DNA of 64,000 bases, taken from contig NZ_QAAD01000003.1 of NCBI RefSeq assembly GCF_003046625.1, positions 248,001 through 312,000 on the forward strand, written 5' to 3'. Positions 1-7,372 of the stretch are shown in pieces. Each line of letters opens with the position of its first letter. Positions within the stretch are counted from its first letter, which is position 1. Both the position numbers and the translations under genes were made by a program. The stretch is from Mangrovibacterium marinum (GTDB taxonomy: Bacteria; Bacteroidota; Bacteroidia; Bacteroidales; Prolixibacteraceae). The notes under the pieces are model-generated. The model was not told where the DNA came from, made no database searches, and was given only the letters and a program-made list of their open reading frames with translations.

Positions 1-180
1 GCTGGTATCCGACAAATCCTGATCGACCACATAAATATCGACATTCTTCAGGTCGTAGGTGGCCGCAAATACCAGCACCAGCATCTGCACCAGGGGCAAC
101 ATGACAATCATTCGCAACATGGTTTTGTTCCGTCTGATTTGCGCAAATTCTTTTTGTAATATGTATTTGATCGTTTTCAT
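1..180 (-). CDS. ABC-2 type permease, N-terminal fragment (runs off the window)
   Basis: Reading the minus strand from the ATG at 178-180 gives an open frame of 60 codons to the window edge. It starts MKTIKYILQKEFAQIRRNKT, followed by a hydrophobic stretch and a loop of the type ...YVVDQDLSDTS. This is the N-terminus expected of a YbhR/YhhJ-like ABC-2 permease: a cytoplasmic basic start, the first membrane helix, then the large extracytoplasmic domain. It resembles the permease at 641-1747 (same KEF..I.R.R/N opening and the Y.QS/D-type loop). It would be the second permease half and the last visible gene of the efflux operon. The rest lies outside the window. Confidence 0.85.
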   Translation of the reverse strand, partial: MKTIKYILQKEFAQIRRNKTMLRMIVMLPLVQMLVLVFAATYDLKNVDIYVVDQDLSDTS

Positions 181-184
181 ATAG

Positions 185-640
185 AGCTACAAGTTTTTAG
201 CTGCAAGCTTCAAGTCGAAAAGACTTATTCGTTAGTTTTCAAACTTCGTAAAAGACCGGAAATCATTTTTTGTTCTTCCTGAACTTTATCGACCAATTCA
301 CCAAATTTATCATTCGAAAGAAACTCCAATTTATTGGCAATAATGAGTTGTGTTTCCAGCTCAAAGGCTGAACCCAGCGAAATATCCAGAAACCGACCAA
401 AGTCCTTATCTGAATTCCGCCCCGAACCTTCGGCAATATTTGATGGAACCGAAACCGCTGCTCGTCTCATTTGGCTCGTCAATCCATAGATTTCTTCCTT
501 CGGAAAGTCCTGAGAAGAATGATAAACGTCGACAACTACATCGATTCCGTGTTGCCAAACTTTTAGCTTTTTAAAATCTTTCATTATTTCAGTATTTAGG
601 TTTCAAATTTCTTGAAGCTTGAAGCGATCTACTTGCAGCT
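185..640. repeat. Inverted repeat enclosing a four-helix-bundle gene
   Basis: The left arm 185-214 and right arm 611-640 are reverse complements over 30 nt with about 24 matches. The best block is GCAAGCTTCAAG against CTTGAAGCTTG. The arms lie just outside the small gene at 225-584, and the right arm ends exactly where the flanking permease gene ends (stop at 641). The unit therefore looks like a gene bracketed by terminal inverted repeats and sitting between two permease genes of one operon. No target-site duplication is obvious. A transposition mechanism is not shown. Confidence 0.6.
225..584 (-). CDS. Four-helix bundle protein (23S rRNA IVS / S23-like family)
   Basis: A 119-residue protein with the hallmark pattern of the family: FKKLKVWQHGIDVVVDVY at the start, then FPKEEIYGLTSQMRRAAVS, SNIAEGSGR and a C-terminal helix rich in Glu/Lys. 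These proteins fold as four-helix bundles. They are known from intervening sequences in 23S rRNA genes and are related to the Avd accessory protein of diversity-generating retroelements. No enzymatic activity is established. It sits between two ABC-2 permease genes, in the same orientation, inside an inverted repeat (185-640). No reverse transcriptase is nearby, so an Avd role here is unlikely. It is one of three different members of this family in the window. Confidence 0.9.
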   Translation of the reverse strand: MKDFKKLKVWQHGIDVVVDVYHSSQDFPKEEIYGLTSQMRRAAVSVPSNIAEGSGRNSDKDFGRFLDISLGSAFELETQLIIANKLEFLSNDKFGELVDKVQEEQKMISGLLRSLKTNE

Positions 641-1747
641 TCACTCTAACCTCACCTTAAACTTCTTCACCGCAACCACCACAAAAAACGCAGTCATGCC
701 CAGTAACACCAACGTTTCTTTCCAGACGTAGGCCATGCCAACGCCTTTGAGCATGATGTTCCGAAGGATAATGATAAACCATTTGGGAGGCATAATATTG
801 GAGACAATTTGTAAGGGCAGTGGCATATTTTCGATGGAAAAAATGAAACCCGACAACAAGATTGTTGGCAACATCAACGCTATTACAGAGATAAACATGG
901 CCACCATCTGCGTTTTAGCCAATGACGAAATCATGATGCCCAAGCTAAGGGCCATGAGGATAAAAAGTATGCTTTCGCCCAACAACAACCCCCAACTCCC
1001 CTTGATTGGCACTCCAAAAACGAAATGTCCAATCCCCAAAATAACGAGGGCATTGATAAAAGATAAGACCAGATAGGGTGTCACTTTTCCCAGAATGATC
1101 TGGGACGGACGAAGCGGCGACACCAGCAGAATCTCCATGGTCCCGAGTTCTTTTTCGCGGGTGATGGAGATGGAAGTCATCATGGCGGAGATCAACATCA
1201 GAATCATCGCCATGATGCCTGGAACAAACATGTAAACCGACTTCAGGCCTTCGTTATAAACCATGCGGACTTCCGGCTCAATTTGCATCGGCAGGTGCAG
1301 GTTGCCCATTTGTTTGAAAATATAATCGTTGATGATTCCGGTGGTGTAGGTGGCCAACATTTTTCCGAGGTTCGGATCGGAGGCATCGGCAATGATCTGC
1401 ACATCGGCTTTTCCCTCGCGCTGCAGCTTCCGGCTAAAATCGCGTCCGAACACCAGCACTTCCTTTACCTTGCCTTGTTTAAAAATGGCTTCAATATCCG
1501 CCGTGCTCTCCAGATTCTGGTCGAGCAAAAAGTAACCGGACGACATCAGCTTGGTCGTGATCTCCTGCGTTACTTCATCTTTCGACTGGTCGTAGATGGC
1601 AATGCGCGCATCTTTAATCTCGTTGGTAATCACTGTTCCAAACAGCATAAGCTGAATGATCGGAATCCCAAACAGGATGATCATTGTCCGCCGGTCGCGA
1701 AAAATGTGAAAGAATTCTTTTTTGACAAAACCGAGAAAGCGATCCAT
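641..1747 (-). CDS. ABC-2 type transporter permease
   Basis: A 368-residue membrane protein of the YbhS/YbhR/YhhJ type. It has an N-terminal amphipathic/basic segment (MDRFLGFVKKEFFHIFRDRR), one transmembrane helix at about residues 23-43, and a large extracytoplasmic domain to about residue 170. A C-terminal block of five hydrophobic helices includes the family signature REKELGTMEILLVSPLRP at about 200-217. With the fragment at 1-180 it should form the heterodimeric channel powered by the ATPases at 2251 and 3433. The adaptor and TolC genes upstream indicate tripartite efflux across both membranes. It is the fifth core gene of the operon. A GxxExxY gene cassette separates it from the ATPase gene before it. 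Confidence 0.93.
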   Translation of the reverse strand: MDRFLGFVKKEFFHIFRDRRTMIILFGIPIIQLMLFGTVITNEIKDARIAIYDQSKDEVTQEITTKLMSSGYFLLDQNLESTADIEAIFKQGKVKEVLVFGRDFSRKLQREGKADVQIIADASDPNLGKMLATYTTGIINDYIFKQMGNLHLPMQIEPEVRMVYNEGLKSVYMFVPGIMAMILMLISAMMTSISITREKELGTMEILLVSPLRPSQIILGKVTPYLVLSFINALVILGIGHFVFGVPIKGSWGLLLGESILFILMALSLGIMISSLAKTQMVAMFISVIALMLPTILLSGFIFSIENMPLPLQIVSNIMPPKWFIIILRNIMLKGVGMAYVWKETLVLLGMTAFFVVVAVKKFKVRLE

Positions 1748-1766
1748 ATTCTATTTTATTTTTGCT

Positions 1767-2241
1767 AACCACAGAGTTACACTGAGTTTTTCACAGAGTA
1801 TCACAGAGCAGCTAATTAGCAAGTCTTTTTATTCCGTGTTTTAATGAAGCTACGTTGAAATTCAGCAATAAGCCAATTTTGCATCCGGACAGTTTCAAAT
1901 AAGTCAAAACCTGAGCAATATGAACGTCCGACAATGCTTCAACCGATTTGATTTCAACAACAACTTTGTTTTCAACAAGCAAATCAATTCGGTACCCAGC
2001 ATCTAATTTCACGTCTTTGTACACCAGGGGCAACGCTTTTTGCTTTTGAACCAAAAATCCTGATTGGATCAATTCATAAAATAAACATTCTTCGTAGGCA
2101 CTTTCCAACAACCCAGGCCCAAGCGCAGAATGGACGTTGTAAGCACACCTTAAAATTTGTTCTGTAATTTTATTAATTTCCATAATCTGTCGAATTTATT
2201 ATCTGTGAAACTCTGTGTTTTCCTCTGTGTCCTCTGTGGTT
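1767..2241. repeat. CACAGAG inverted repeats enclosing a GxxExxY gene
   Basis: The left arm 1767-1808 (opens AACCACAGAG, repeats CACAGAG) and the right arm 2203-2241 (closes CTCTGTGGTT) are inverted copies of the same short-period sequence. Both contain three to four CACAGAG-type units. The right arm read on the opposite strand matches a gene-less copy at 4487-4523 at about 35 of 37 positions. The gene 1812-2183 fills the space between the arms almost completely. Arrangement: operon gene, arm, nuclease-like gene, arm, operon gene. I treat this as a candidate mobile or selfish cassette. That status is inferred. Confidence 0.65.
1812..2183 (-). CDS. GxxExxY protein (PD-(D/E)XK nuclease-like)
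   Basis: 123 residues. The family-naming motif is visible as GLLESAY at about residues 24-30, within GPGLLESAYEECLFYEL. Downstream, RIDLLVENKVVVEIKS supplies an Asp followed by E-x-K, the layout of the PD-(D/E)XK nuclease superfamily to which this family is assigned. The protein is full-length for the family (about 120-130 aa). Its function is unknown; a DNA or RNA endonuclease activity would be an inference from the fold. It lies in the same direction between an ATPase and a permease gene of the efflux operon and is flanked by inverted CACAGAG repeats, so it is probably a passenger and not a transporter part. Confidence 0.88.
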   Translation of the reverse strand: MEINKITEQILRCAYNVHSALGPGLLESAYEECLFYELIQSGFLVQKQKALPLVYKDVKLDAGYRIDLLVENKVVVEIKSVEALSDVHIAQVLTYLKLSGCKIGLLLNFNVASLKHGIKRLAN

Positions 2242-2250
2242 AAAATTGGC

Positions 2251-3045
2251 TCAGTCGGTCCGTGTTGCCCCGCGTGCCAACTGCAAAAACACCCCATTCA
2301 TATCTTCCGAATTGAATTGCTTTTTCAGGACATCGGGAGTGTCGAGGGCGGCGATGCGGCCATCCACCATAATGGAAACCCGGTCACAGTATTCCGCCTC
2401 ATCCATGTAGTGTGTGGTCACAAAGATGGTCTTCCCCTCGGCAGCAGCTTCGTAGATAAAATCCCAAAACTGGCGGCGGGTAATCGGGTCAACACCGCCC
2501 GTTGGCTCGTCCAGAAATACGATTTGCGGATCATGCAACAATGCGATCAAGAAAGAAAGTTTTTGCCTCCATCCCAACGGTAACGATGCAATCAGCTTAT
2601 CACGTTCGGGCTCCAGACCAAGCTTCTTCAGCATCCGGTCTTCCTTTTCCTTCCGCTGCTGACGCGACAACCCGTAAATACCGGCGTAAAAGCGAATATT
2701 CTCGGCAATCGTCAGATCCTCGTACAACGAAAACTTCTGGCTCATGTAACCAATATTCCGTTTGATCAATTCAGCCTGTTTGTACACGTCGTAACCACCG
2801 ACTGTGAGTTCACCGGAGGTTGGGCTGCTCAAACCGCAAAGTATCCGCATGGCGGTGGTTTTCCCGGCACCATTCGCTCCAAGGAAACCAAAAATCTCCC
2901 CTTTGTAAACCTCGAAAGTCAGGTGGTCATTAGCAACAAAGTGCCCGAATTTCTTGACGAGATTTTTGACTGATATGACAGTTTGCAAGTGTTCAGTCAC
3001 AGTCGCGGTGTTCAGTGCGCTCGTATCAGTTTTATCCTCTTTCAT
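2251..3045 (-). CDS. ABC transporter ATP-binding protein (efflux, second ATPase)
   Basis: A 264-residue nucleotide-binding protein. Walker A is GANGAGKTTAMRIL (about residue 56-69), the Q-loop is YMSQKFSLYEDLT, Walker B is IVFLDEPTGGVD and the switch His is in VTTHYMDEAE. The signature motif is degenerate: LPLGWRQK replaces the usual LSGGxxQ. A signature of this kind also occurs in the C-terminal ATPase half of YbhF/YhiH-type exporters, so it fits the second subunit of an ATPase pair. The start overlaps the stop of the preceding four-helix-bundle gene by an ATGA-type overlap, which implies translational coupling. Partners are the ATPase at 3433 and the permeases at 641 and 1. Confidence 0.93.
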   Translation of the reverse strand: MKEDKTDTSALNTATVTEHLQTVISVKNLVKKFGHFVANDHLTFEVYKGEIFGFLGANGAGKTTAMRILCGLSSPTSGELTVGGYDVYKQAELIKRNIGYMSQKFSLYEDLTIAENIRFYAGIYGLSRQQRKEKEDRMLKKLGLEPERDKLIASLPLGWRQKLSFLIALLHDPQIVFLDEPTGGVDPITRRQFWDFIYEAAAEGKTIFVTTHYMDEAEYCDRVSIMVDGRIAALDTPDVLKKQFNSEDMNGVFLQLARGATRTD

Positions 3046-3419
3046 GATTCTTTTTCGTTACAACCAAATTTGCCCGGGTGTTGAATCATGTAATTGATTA
3101 GCCTGCCAACTTCCTTGGTTTCATCAAACATTTCCTCGTGCTGCTTAGCTGAAATATAGTCGCATGCCAATGCGAAATCTAACCAAACAGCCGTTTCACT
3201 ATTCTCTCCATCGGAATCCGTCAACTTGCTAATAAAGTGTCTCACATATATTCTTTTCCTGTAGGCTTCAGCAATGTTGGCACAAACAGACCGCGACGAT
3301 CTCCGAACCTGGTCAGTTAGCGAATAGGTTTCTTCTTTCGGGAATCGTTTCGAAAGTTGAAATATCTGCATCGATAAACTGAACGCTTTTTGATATGCCA
3401 ATAACTCTTTAAAATCCAT
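3042..3419 (-). CDS. Four-helix bundle protein (IVS/S23-like), second copy
   Basis: A 125-residue relative of the 225-584 protein but clearly a different subfamily. It begins MDFKELLAYQKAFSLSMQIF and contains FPKEETYSLTDQVRRSSRS and ANIAEAYRKR, the family core. The function is unknown. It lies between the two ATPase genes, which in related exporters are fused into a single protein or immediately adjacent. Its stop overlaps the ATG of the next ATPase by 4 nt, and its start lies 13 nt after the previous stop. The upstream side carries the 6-bp GAGACT array (3457-3561). No second repeat arm can be recognised downstream, because the gene runs straight into the next one. Confidence 0.9.
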   Translation of the reverse strand: MDFKELLAYQKAFSLSMQIFQLSKRFPKEETYSLTDQVRRSSRSVCANIAEAYRKRIYVRHFISKLTDSDGENSETAVWLDFALACDYISAKQHEEMFDETKEVGRLINYMIQHPGKFGCNEKES

Positions 3420-3432
3420 AACGATTTATTTT

Positions 3433-4473
3433 TTATCCGTTTCTACTGCGTCCCCTCTGAGACTGAGACTGAGACTGAGACTGAGACTGAGACTGTGACT
3501 GAGACTGTGACCGCGACTGAGACTGAGACTGAGACTGAGACTGAGACTGCGACCGCGACTGTACACTTTCACTCTCCCCCATCAGTGCCATAAACACATC
3601 CTCGATTCCGGCTTTGATGAATGAAGATCGCACCTGCTGATGATTGAGTTTTTCGAGATGTGCTTTTACTTCGTCCGGTTGAAGCTGATTGTTCGACGGC
3701 GTGATGTGCACAAACTGACCAAAGGCGTAGGCTGTTTCCACTTGATCCCATTGGCGCAAATCCTGAATCAGCCGGTGCATCTCGTGGGAGCGGGCAGCCA
3801 AAAGCGGGCGATCGTAGTCGTTGACGATTTGTTCCGGCGAATTAATGCTGAGAATATCCCCTTTTTGCATCAAGGCAACACGGTCGCACAAACCAGCCTC
3901 GTCCATATAAGGCGTCGAGACCAAAATGGTAATTCCTTGCTCTTGTAATTTTTTCAGCATCTCCCAGAATTCCTTCCGCGAAACAGCATCCACGCCGGTT
4001 GTTGGCTCGTCGAGCACCAAAATCCCGGGCTTGTGAATCAACGCGCAAGACAGGGCTAGCTTTTGCTTCATCCCTCCGGACAGTCTTCCCGCTAACCGAT
4101 CTTTGAAAGGCTCGATTTGCACATAAATATCGCGGATGAGTTCGTAGTTTTCTTCAATCGTCGTTCCGAAGACCGTTGCGAAAAACGACAAGTTTTCTTC
4201 TACGGTCAAGTCCTGATACAACGAGAAACGTCCCGGCATATAACCCACAATCCGACGAATCTTCCGGTAATCTTTCACCACATCCAGGCCGCTCATCCAA
4301 GCTTGCCCGCCATCCGGCAAAAGCAAAGTCATCAAAATGCGCATCAAGCTGGTTTTGCCAGCGCCATCCGGACCAATCAAGCCAAACAACTCGCCTTTTT
4401 CCACCGAAAAAGAAATGTCCTTCAGGGCCTGAACGTCGTTGTATGATTTCGATATGTTTTCAACTTTAATCAT
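3433..4473 (-). CDS. ABC transporter ATP-binding protein with a Ser-Gln repeat tail
   Basis: A 346-residue protein. It has a canonical nucleotide-binding domain: Walker A GPDGAGKTSLMRIL (about 35-48), signature RLSGGMKQKLAL, Walker B GILVLDEPTTGVD and H-loop position STPYMDEA (Pro-Tyr where His is usual). A C-terminal YbhF-type extension ends near residue 305. After this comes an abnormal tail of about 40 residues made almost only of alternating Ser and Gln/Arg, encoded by the tandem hexamer array at 3457-3561. The tail is absent from normal family members, so it is most likely an intergenic repeat read through in frame. It is the first ATPase of the efflux operon. Confidence 0.92.
   Translation of the reverse strand: MIKVENISKSYNDVQALKDISFSVEKGELFGLIGPDGAGKTSLMRILMTLLLPDGGQAWMSGLDVVKDYRKIRRIVGYMPGRFSLYQDLTVEENLSFFATVFGTTIEENYELIRDIYVQIEPFKDRLAGRLSGGMKQKLALSCALIHKPGILVLDEPTTGVDAVSRKEFWEMLKKLQEQGITILVSTPYMDEAGLCDRVALMQKGDILSINSPEQIVNDYDRPLLAARSHEMHRLIQDLRQWDQVETAYAFGQFVHITPSNNQLQPDEVKAHLEKLNHQQVRSSFIKAGIEDVFMALMGESESVQSRSQSQSQSQSQSQSRSQSQSQSQSQSQSQSQSQRGRSRNG
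3457..3561. repeat. Tandem hexamer array (GAGACT) inside an ABC ATPase 3' end
   Basis: About 17 units of GAGACT with variants TGTGACT and CGCGACT. Because the unit is 6 bp the array stays in frame on the minus strand and encodes (Ser-Gln)n. A short gene-less relative occurs at 44801-44813. The array abuts the four-helix-bundle gene at 3042-3419. Confidence 0.9.
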
Positions 4474-4486
4474 CGTTTAACTATTT

Positions 4487-4523
4487 AACCACAGAGGACA
4501 CAGAGAAAATCACAGAGTTTCAC
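4487..4523. repeat. Solo copy of the CACAGAG repeat, with an adjacent 18-20 bp duplication
   Basis: A gene-less copy of the repeat that borders the GxxExxY gene. It begins AACCACAGAGGACACAGAG and matches the reverse complement of 2203-2241 at about 35 of 37 positions. It lies between the ATPase and adaptor genes of the same operon. Immediately downstream (about 4530-4567) a second, unrelated imperfect direct duplication of GTTCAATNGTAAATT is visible. Confidence 0.8.
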
Positions 4524-4579
4524 GGTGAGCGTTCAATGGTAAATTGTAAATCGTTCAATTGTAAATTACACAACACTGA

Positions 4580-5461
4580 TCACTCAAAATTCACTTCTCC
4601 CGGCATGCCGATTTTCAGGCGGCCATCGTTCTTCACTTTTACTTTGACGGCATAAACCATCTTCACCCGTTCTTCTTTGGTTTGAATGATTTTGGGCGTG
4701 AACTCGGCCTCCGCGGAAATCCAGTCCACCACTCCCGTCAGGTGTTGATTCGTTTTTTTGTCTTCATCGATTAATACCTGCACCTGCTGTCCCAATTTCA
4801 CATGCGGCAGTTGCGCTCCGCTAACATACACCCGAAGGTCCAGCTCCGAAAGATCGGCCAGCTTTACCAGGGCTTTCGAGGGAGCTGCCAACTCGCCCAG
4901 TTCGGTATATTTCTCCAGAATGGTTCCCGTTACCGGGCTTGTAATCACCGATTTTTCCAGCTGATTTTCGGCTGATGCGATCTGTGCCTGCAGTACCGCG
5001 AGCTCGCTGTTAATTGCAGCAAATTGGGTTTGCTGACTTAAAACCTGCTGCCCGAGCACCCGCACCTGGCCGTCGATATCGTCGACCTGCTGTTGCGTTG
5101 CCGCTTTATCGGCAAACAATTTATGCACCCGGTTCTGGCTGATCTTTGCATTTTTCAACTGCTGCTGTAACACATCAATTTCAGCCCGAAGGTTGACTTT
5201 TTTAACAGCCACTGCTTCCACCTGGGCCTGCAATTGTTCAATCTGCAGTTTTACCGTGCTGCTATCGATAACGGCCAGCACATCGCCCTGCTTCACCTGG
5301 CGACCTTCTTCTCCTTCAAAACGCACCAGTTTTCCGGAAATTTCTGAAGAAACAATGGTCTCGTCGGCCTCGAAGTTTCCGTAAGCATCAGATGTTTCGT
5401 CGCCATTTTTGCAGGCTGATGCCAGCACAACGAGCAAGAGTAAAAGATAAATTCGATTCAT
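4580..5461 (-). CDS. HlyD-family periplasmic adaptor (efflux), lipoprotein
   Basis: 293 residues. It starts with a lipoprotein signal (MNRIYLLLLLVVLASAC, Cys about 17), so it is probably anchored by lipid to the periplasmic face of the inner membrane. A biotinyl-lipoyl-like half-motif (GKLVRFEGEEGRQVKQGDVLAVID) is followed by a long coiled-coil hairpin at about 70-170 (LQAQVEAV, LQQQLKNA, LAVLQAQIASAENQL). The second lipoyl half is SPVTGTILEKYTELGELAAP, and a beta-barrel domain ends in KIGMPGEVNFE. This is the membrane-fusion component that links the ABC-2 permeases to the TolC homologue encoded 15 bp upstream. The substrate cannot be deduced; YbhG/YhiI-type systems export drugs or toxic metabolites. 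Confidence 0.92.
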   Translation of the reverse strand: MNRIYLLLLLVVLASACKNGDETSDAYGNFEADETIVSSEISGKLVRFEGEEGRQVKQGDVLAVIDSSTVKLQIEQLQAQVEAVAVKKVNLRAEIDVLQQQLKNAKISQNRVHKLFADKAATQQQVDDIDGQVRVLGQQVLSQQTQFAAINSELAVLQAQIASAENQLEKSVITSPVTGTILEKYTELGELAAPSKALVKLADLSELDLRVYVSGAQLPHVKLGQQVQVLIDEDKKTNQHLTGVVDWISAEAEFTPKIIQTKEERVKMVYAVKVKVKNDGRLKIGMPGEVNFE

Positions 5462-5476
5462 AGTTATGTGTGTATT

Positions 5477-6739
5477 TTATTGTCCGAGTAAATTCTGATA
5501 AGTAATTTTTGCTGCTTCCAGCTGCACTTTGTGTGTTTCAAAAGTGATCCGGGCTGCCAGCTCTGCATTCAAGTCCTGCAAATAATCTGCTGTTGTAATT
5601 GTTCCGTTTTCAAGCTTTGAGGCCGAACTTTTCGCGATGCGTTCCTGCAGTCCGATCAGCTCCCGGTCACTTTTTAGTATTTGTTGTAATTGCTCTATTT
5701 TCCGGCTTTGGCCGTCCAAGGCAATTGTAATATTGCGTTCGAATTGCGCTTGCTCGGTTTGCACCATTTCCTGCTGCAGTTGGATAACCTCTTTGCTGCG
5801 CTTGGTTTGTTTCCAGTCAAAAGGCGTCCAGCTCAGGCCGAGGCCAACCTGGTAATAGGTATCAAAACTATCATTCAGCATATTTAAGGCAGGTCGCCCG
5901 TAGCCCGCCTGACCGAAACCAAACAACTTCGGGTTACGCGCTTTCTGTGTCAAGTCGGCCGACGCGCTCAATAAATCAGCCTGTTGGCGAAACAAATCCA
6001 TTTCCGGACGCACGATTTCCGTATCCGTCCCAATTTCAGAAGTTCCGATTTCGAGATTCTGCAAATCGGAGGGCTCTTTTCCCGTGAGGATTGCCAGTGC
6101 TGCCAATGTTGTTTCCCGGCTGGTTTGTAACTCCAACTGTTGCTGAGCCACCTTGATCAACTCCGCCAAAACCTGGTCTAAATCAGATTGAAGGATTGCC
6201 CCATTAGCGAGAGCGCTTTCCATTTGCAGTTTCCGGGCCTCAAGCGTCTCCTGCTTTTTGCCCAGCAGATCGAGGTTTTGCTGAATCAGGAAACAAGAAA
6301 AAAACAAATCATCCACTTGCTTTCTCACCTGGTACAAACTGACCTCAACGCCCTGCTGGTCGGCCAGATTTTGTGCTTCCTCAACATTTTCGCGTGCTTT
6401 GGATATGCCGCCGTCCCATATATTTTGCTTCACATCCAGGTAGGCTTTGTATTGATCCTTTGAAACCGTCGGAATATCAACAGCCGGCAACGAAATTCCA
6501 ATATGTGTGACATCGGATTGATAACTGGCCTGTGCATTAACCCCCAGCTGCGGCAACCACGCAGTTTTAATGTTGTCCAATTTCAAGGAACTCATCTTCT
6601 GGTACAGTTCTTTTTGTTTGAGCAACGGATGCACATCGCGCGCCCACTCCTGGCAATCTGACAGGCTTACCTCCTGCTGCGCAAAAAGCAACTGAGCAGG
6701 CAGTAACAACAGCATGATTAAACTAATTCTGGTCTTCAT
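5477..6739 (-). CDS. TolC-family outer membrane efflux protein
   Basis: 420 residues with a signal peptide (MKTRISLIMLLLLPAQLLFAQQ). Two OEP-type repeats contain long helices rich in Gln/Glu/Leu and a barrel segment (LFGFGQAGYGRPALNM, YYQVGLGLSWTPFDW). The C-terminus is helical (TADYLQDLNAELAARITFETHKVQLE), as in all TolC-like proteins. It forms the outer membrane exit duct of the tripartite exporter. It is placed between the TetR gene (10 bp away) and the adaptor gene (15 bp away), so these are clearly cotranscribed. Confidence 0.94.
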   Translation of the reverse strand: MKTRISLIMLLLLPAQLLFAQQEVSLSDCQEWARDVHPLLKQKELYQKMSSLKLDNIKTAWLPQLGVNAQASYQSDVTHIGISLPAVDIPTVSKDQYKAYLDVKQNIWDGGISKARENVEEAQNLADQQGVEVSLYQVRKQVDDLFFSCFLIQQNLDLLGKKQETLEARKLQMESALANGAILQSDLDQVLAELIKVAQQQLELQTSRETTLAALAILTGKEPSDLQNLEIGTSEIGTDTEIVRPEMDLFRQQADLLSASADLTQKARNPKLFGFGQAGYGRPALNMLNDSFDTYYQVGLGLSWTPFDWKQTKRSKEVIQLQQEMVQTEQAQFERNITIALDGQSRKIEQLQQILKSDRELIGLQERIAKSSASKLENGTITTADYLQDLNAELAARITFETHKVQLEAAKITYQNLLGQ

Positions 6740-6748
6740 AAATTCGGA

Positions 6749-7360
6749 TTATTCGGGTTGAATAGCTTTCAATACAAACGATTTGACTTCATCTTTGCGC
6801 TCAGCCAGAAACTGTTTCAAAGCTTTATCGTCACCTTTAAAAGCAACATGGTTGATTATCGGACGAACAGCGAATGGAAAAACACACAGTGCAATAATAT
6901 TCACCATCAGATGCTCGGGTTTCATGGGCCTGATTTCGCCCCGGTCCATGGCTTCCTGCAACATCCGCTTTATCGGATCGACGGAAAAACCGGAGCGTTC
7001 GATGAAGCTAAAAAAGGGAGTCGCATCACGATTCACTTCTTTAACAATAAACGCCGGCAAGAACGGATATTTTATCAGCAAGTCGAGATAAGTGCCTACG
7101 GCCTGTTCCAGCTTTTCTGAAAAAGGCAGTTCCGAAAATATGATTTGCCCAATCCGCGGAAAAGCAATGCCGATGAGCTTTGTAAAAATGGCATCGAATA
7201 ACTTTTCCTTACTTCTGAAATAATAGTGAAGCAATGCTTTATTGATTCCTGCCCGGTCTGCAATCTCCTGCATGCGGGCGCCATCCATCCCTTTCTGAAC
7301 AAACACGTCCGTAGCCGCATCAATAATCTTGTCCTCCGTATTGTCTTTTTTAACTTCCAT
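6749..7360 (-). CDS. TetR/AcrR family repressor of the efflux operon
   Basis: 203 residues. The N-terminal TetR DNA-binding domain has the helix-turn-helix RMQEIADRAGINKALLHYYFRSKEKLFDAIF at about 30-60, with the typical Y-F/K-L signature. The C-terminal part is all-helical and is the presumed ligand-binding and dimerisation domain. It is the first gene of the operon and is followed after 10 bp by the TolC gene. Two matching palindromes with TTTAACCA/TGGTTAAA half-sites flank a candidate promoter immediately upstream (7373-7466). This argues for autorepression and ligand-induced efflux. The inducer is unknown. Confidence 0.93.
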   Translation of the reverse strand: MEVKKDNTEDKIIDAATDVFVQKGMDGARMQEIADRAGINKALLHYYFRSKEKLFDAIFTKLIGIAFPRIGQIIFSELPFSEKLEQAVGTYLDLLIKYPFLPAFIVKEVNRDATPFFSFIERSGFSVDPIKRMLQEAMDRGEIRPMKPEHLMVNIIALCVFPFAVRPIINHVAFKGDDKALKQFLAERKDEVKSFVLKAIQPE

Positions 7361-7372
7361 TTTTCTATTTGG

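Noticed and set aside
225-640. Diversity-generating retroelement suggested by an Avd-like four-helix-bundle protein
   Set aside because: No reverse transcriptase, no template/variable repeat pair and no C-type lectin-like target near any of the three four-helix-bundle genes.
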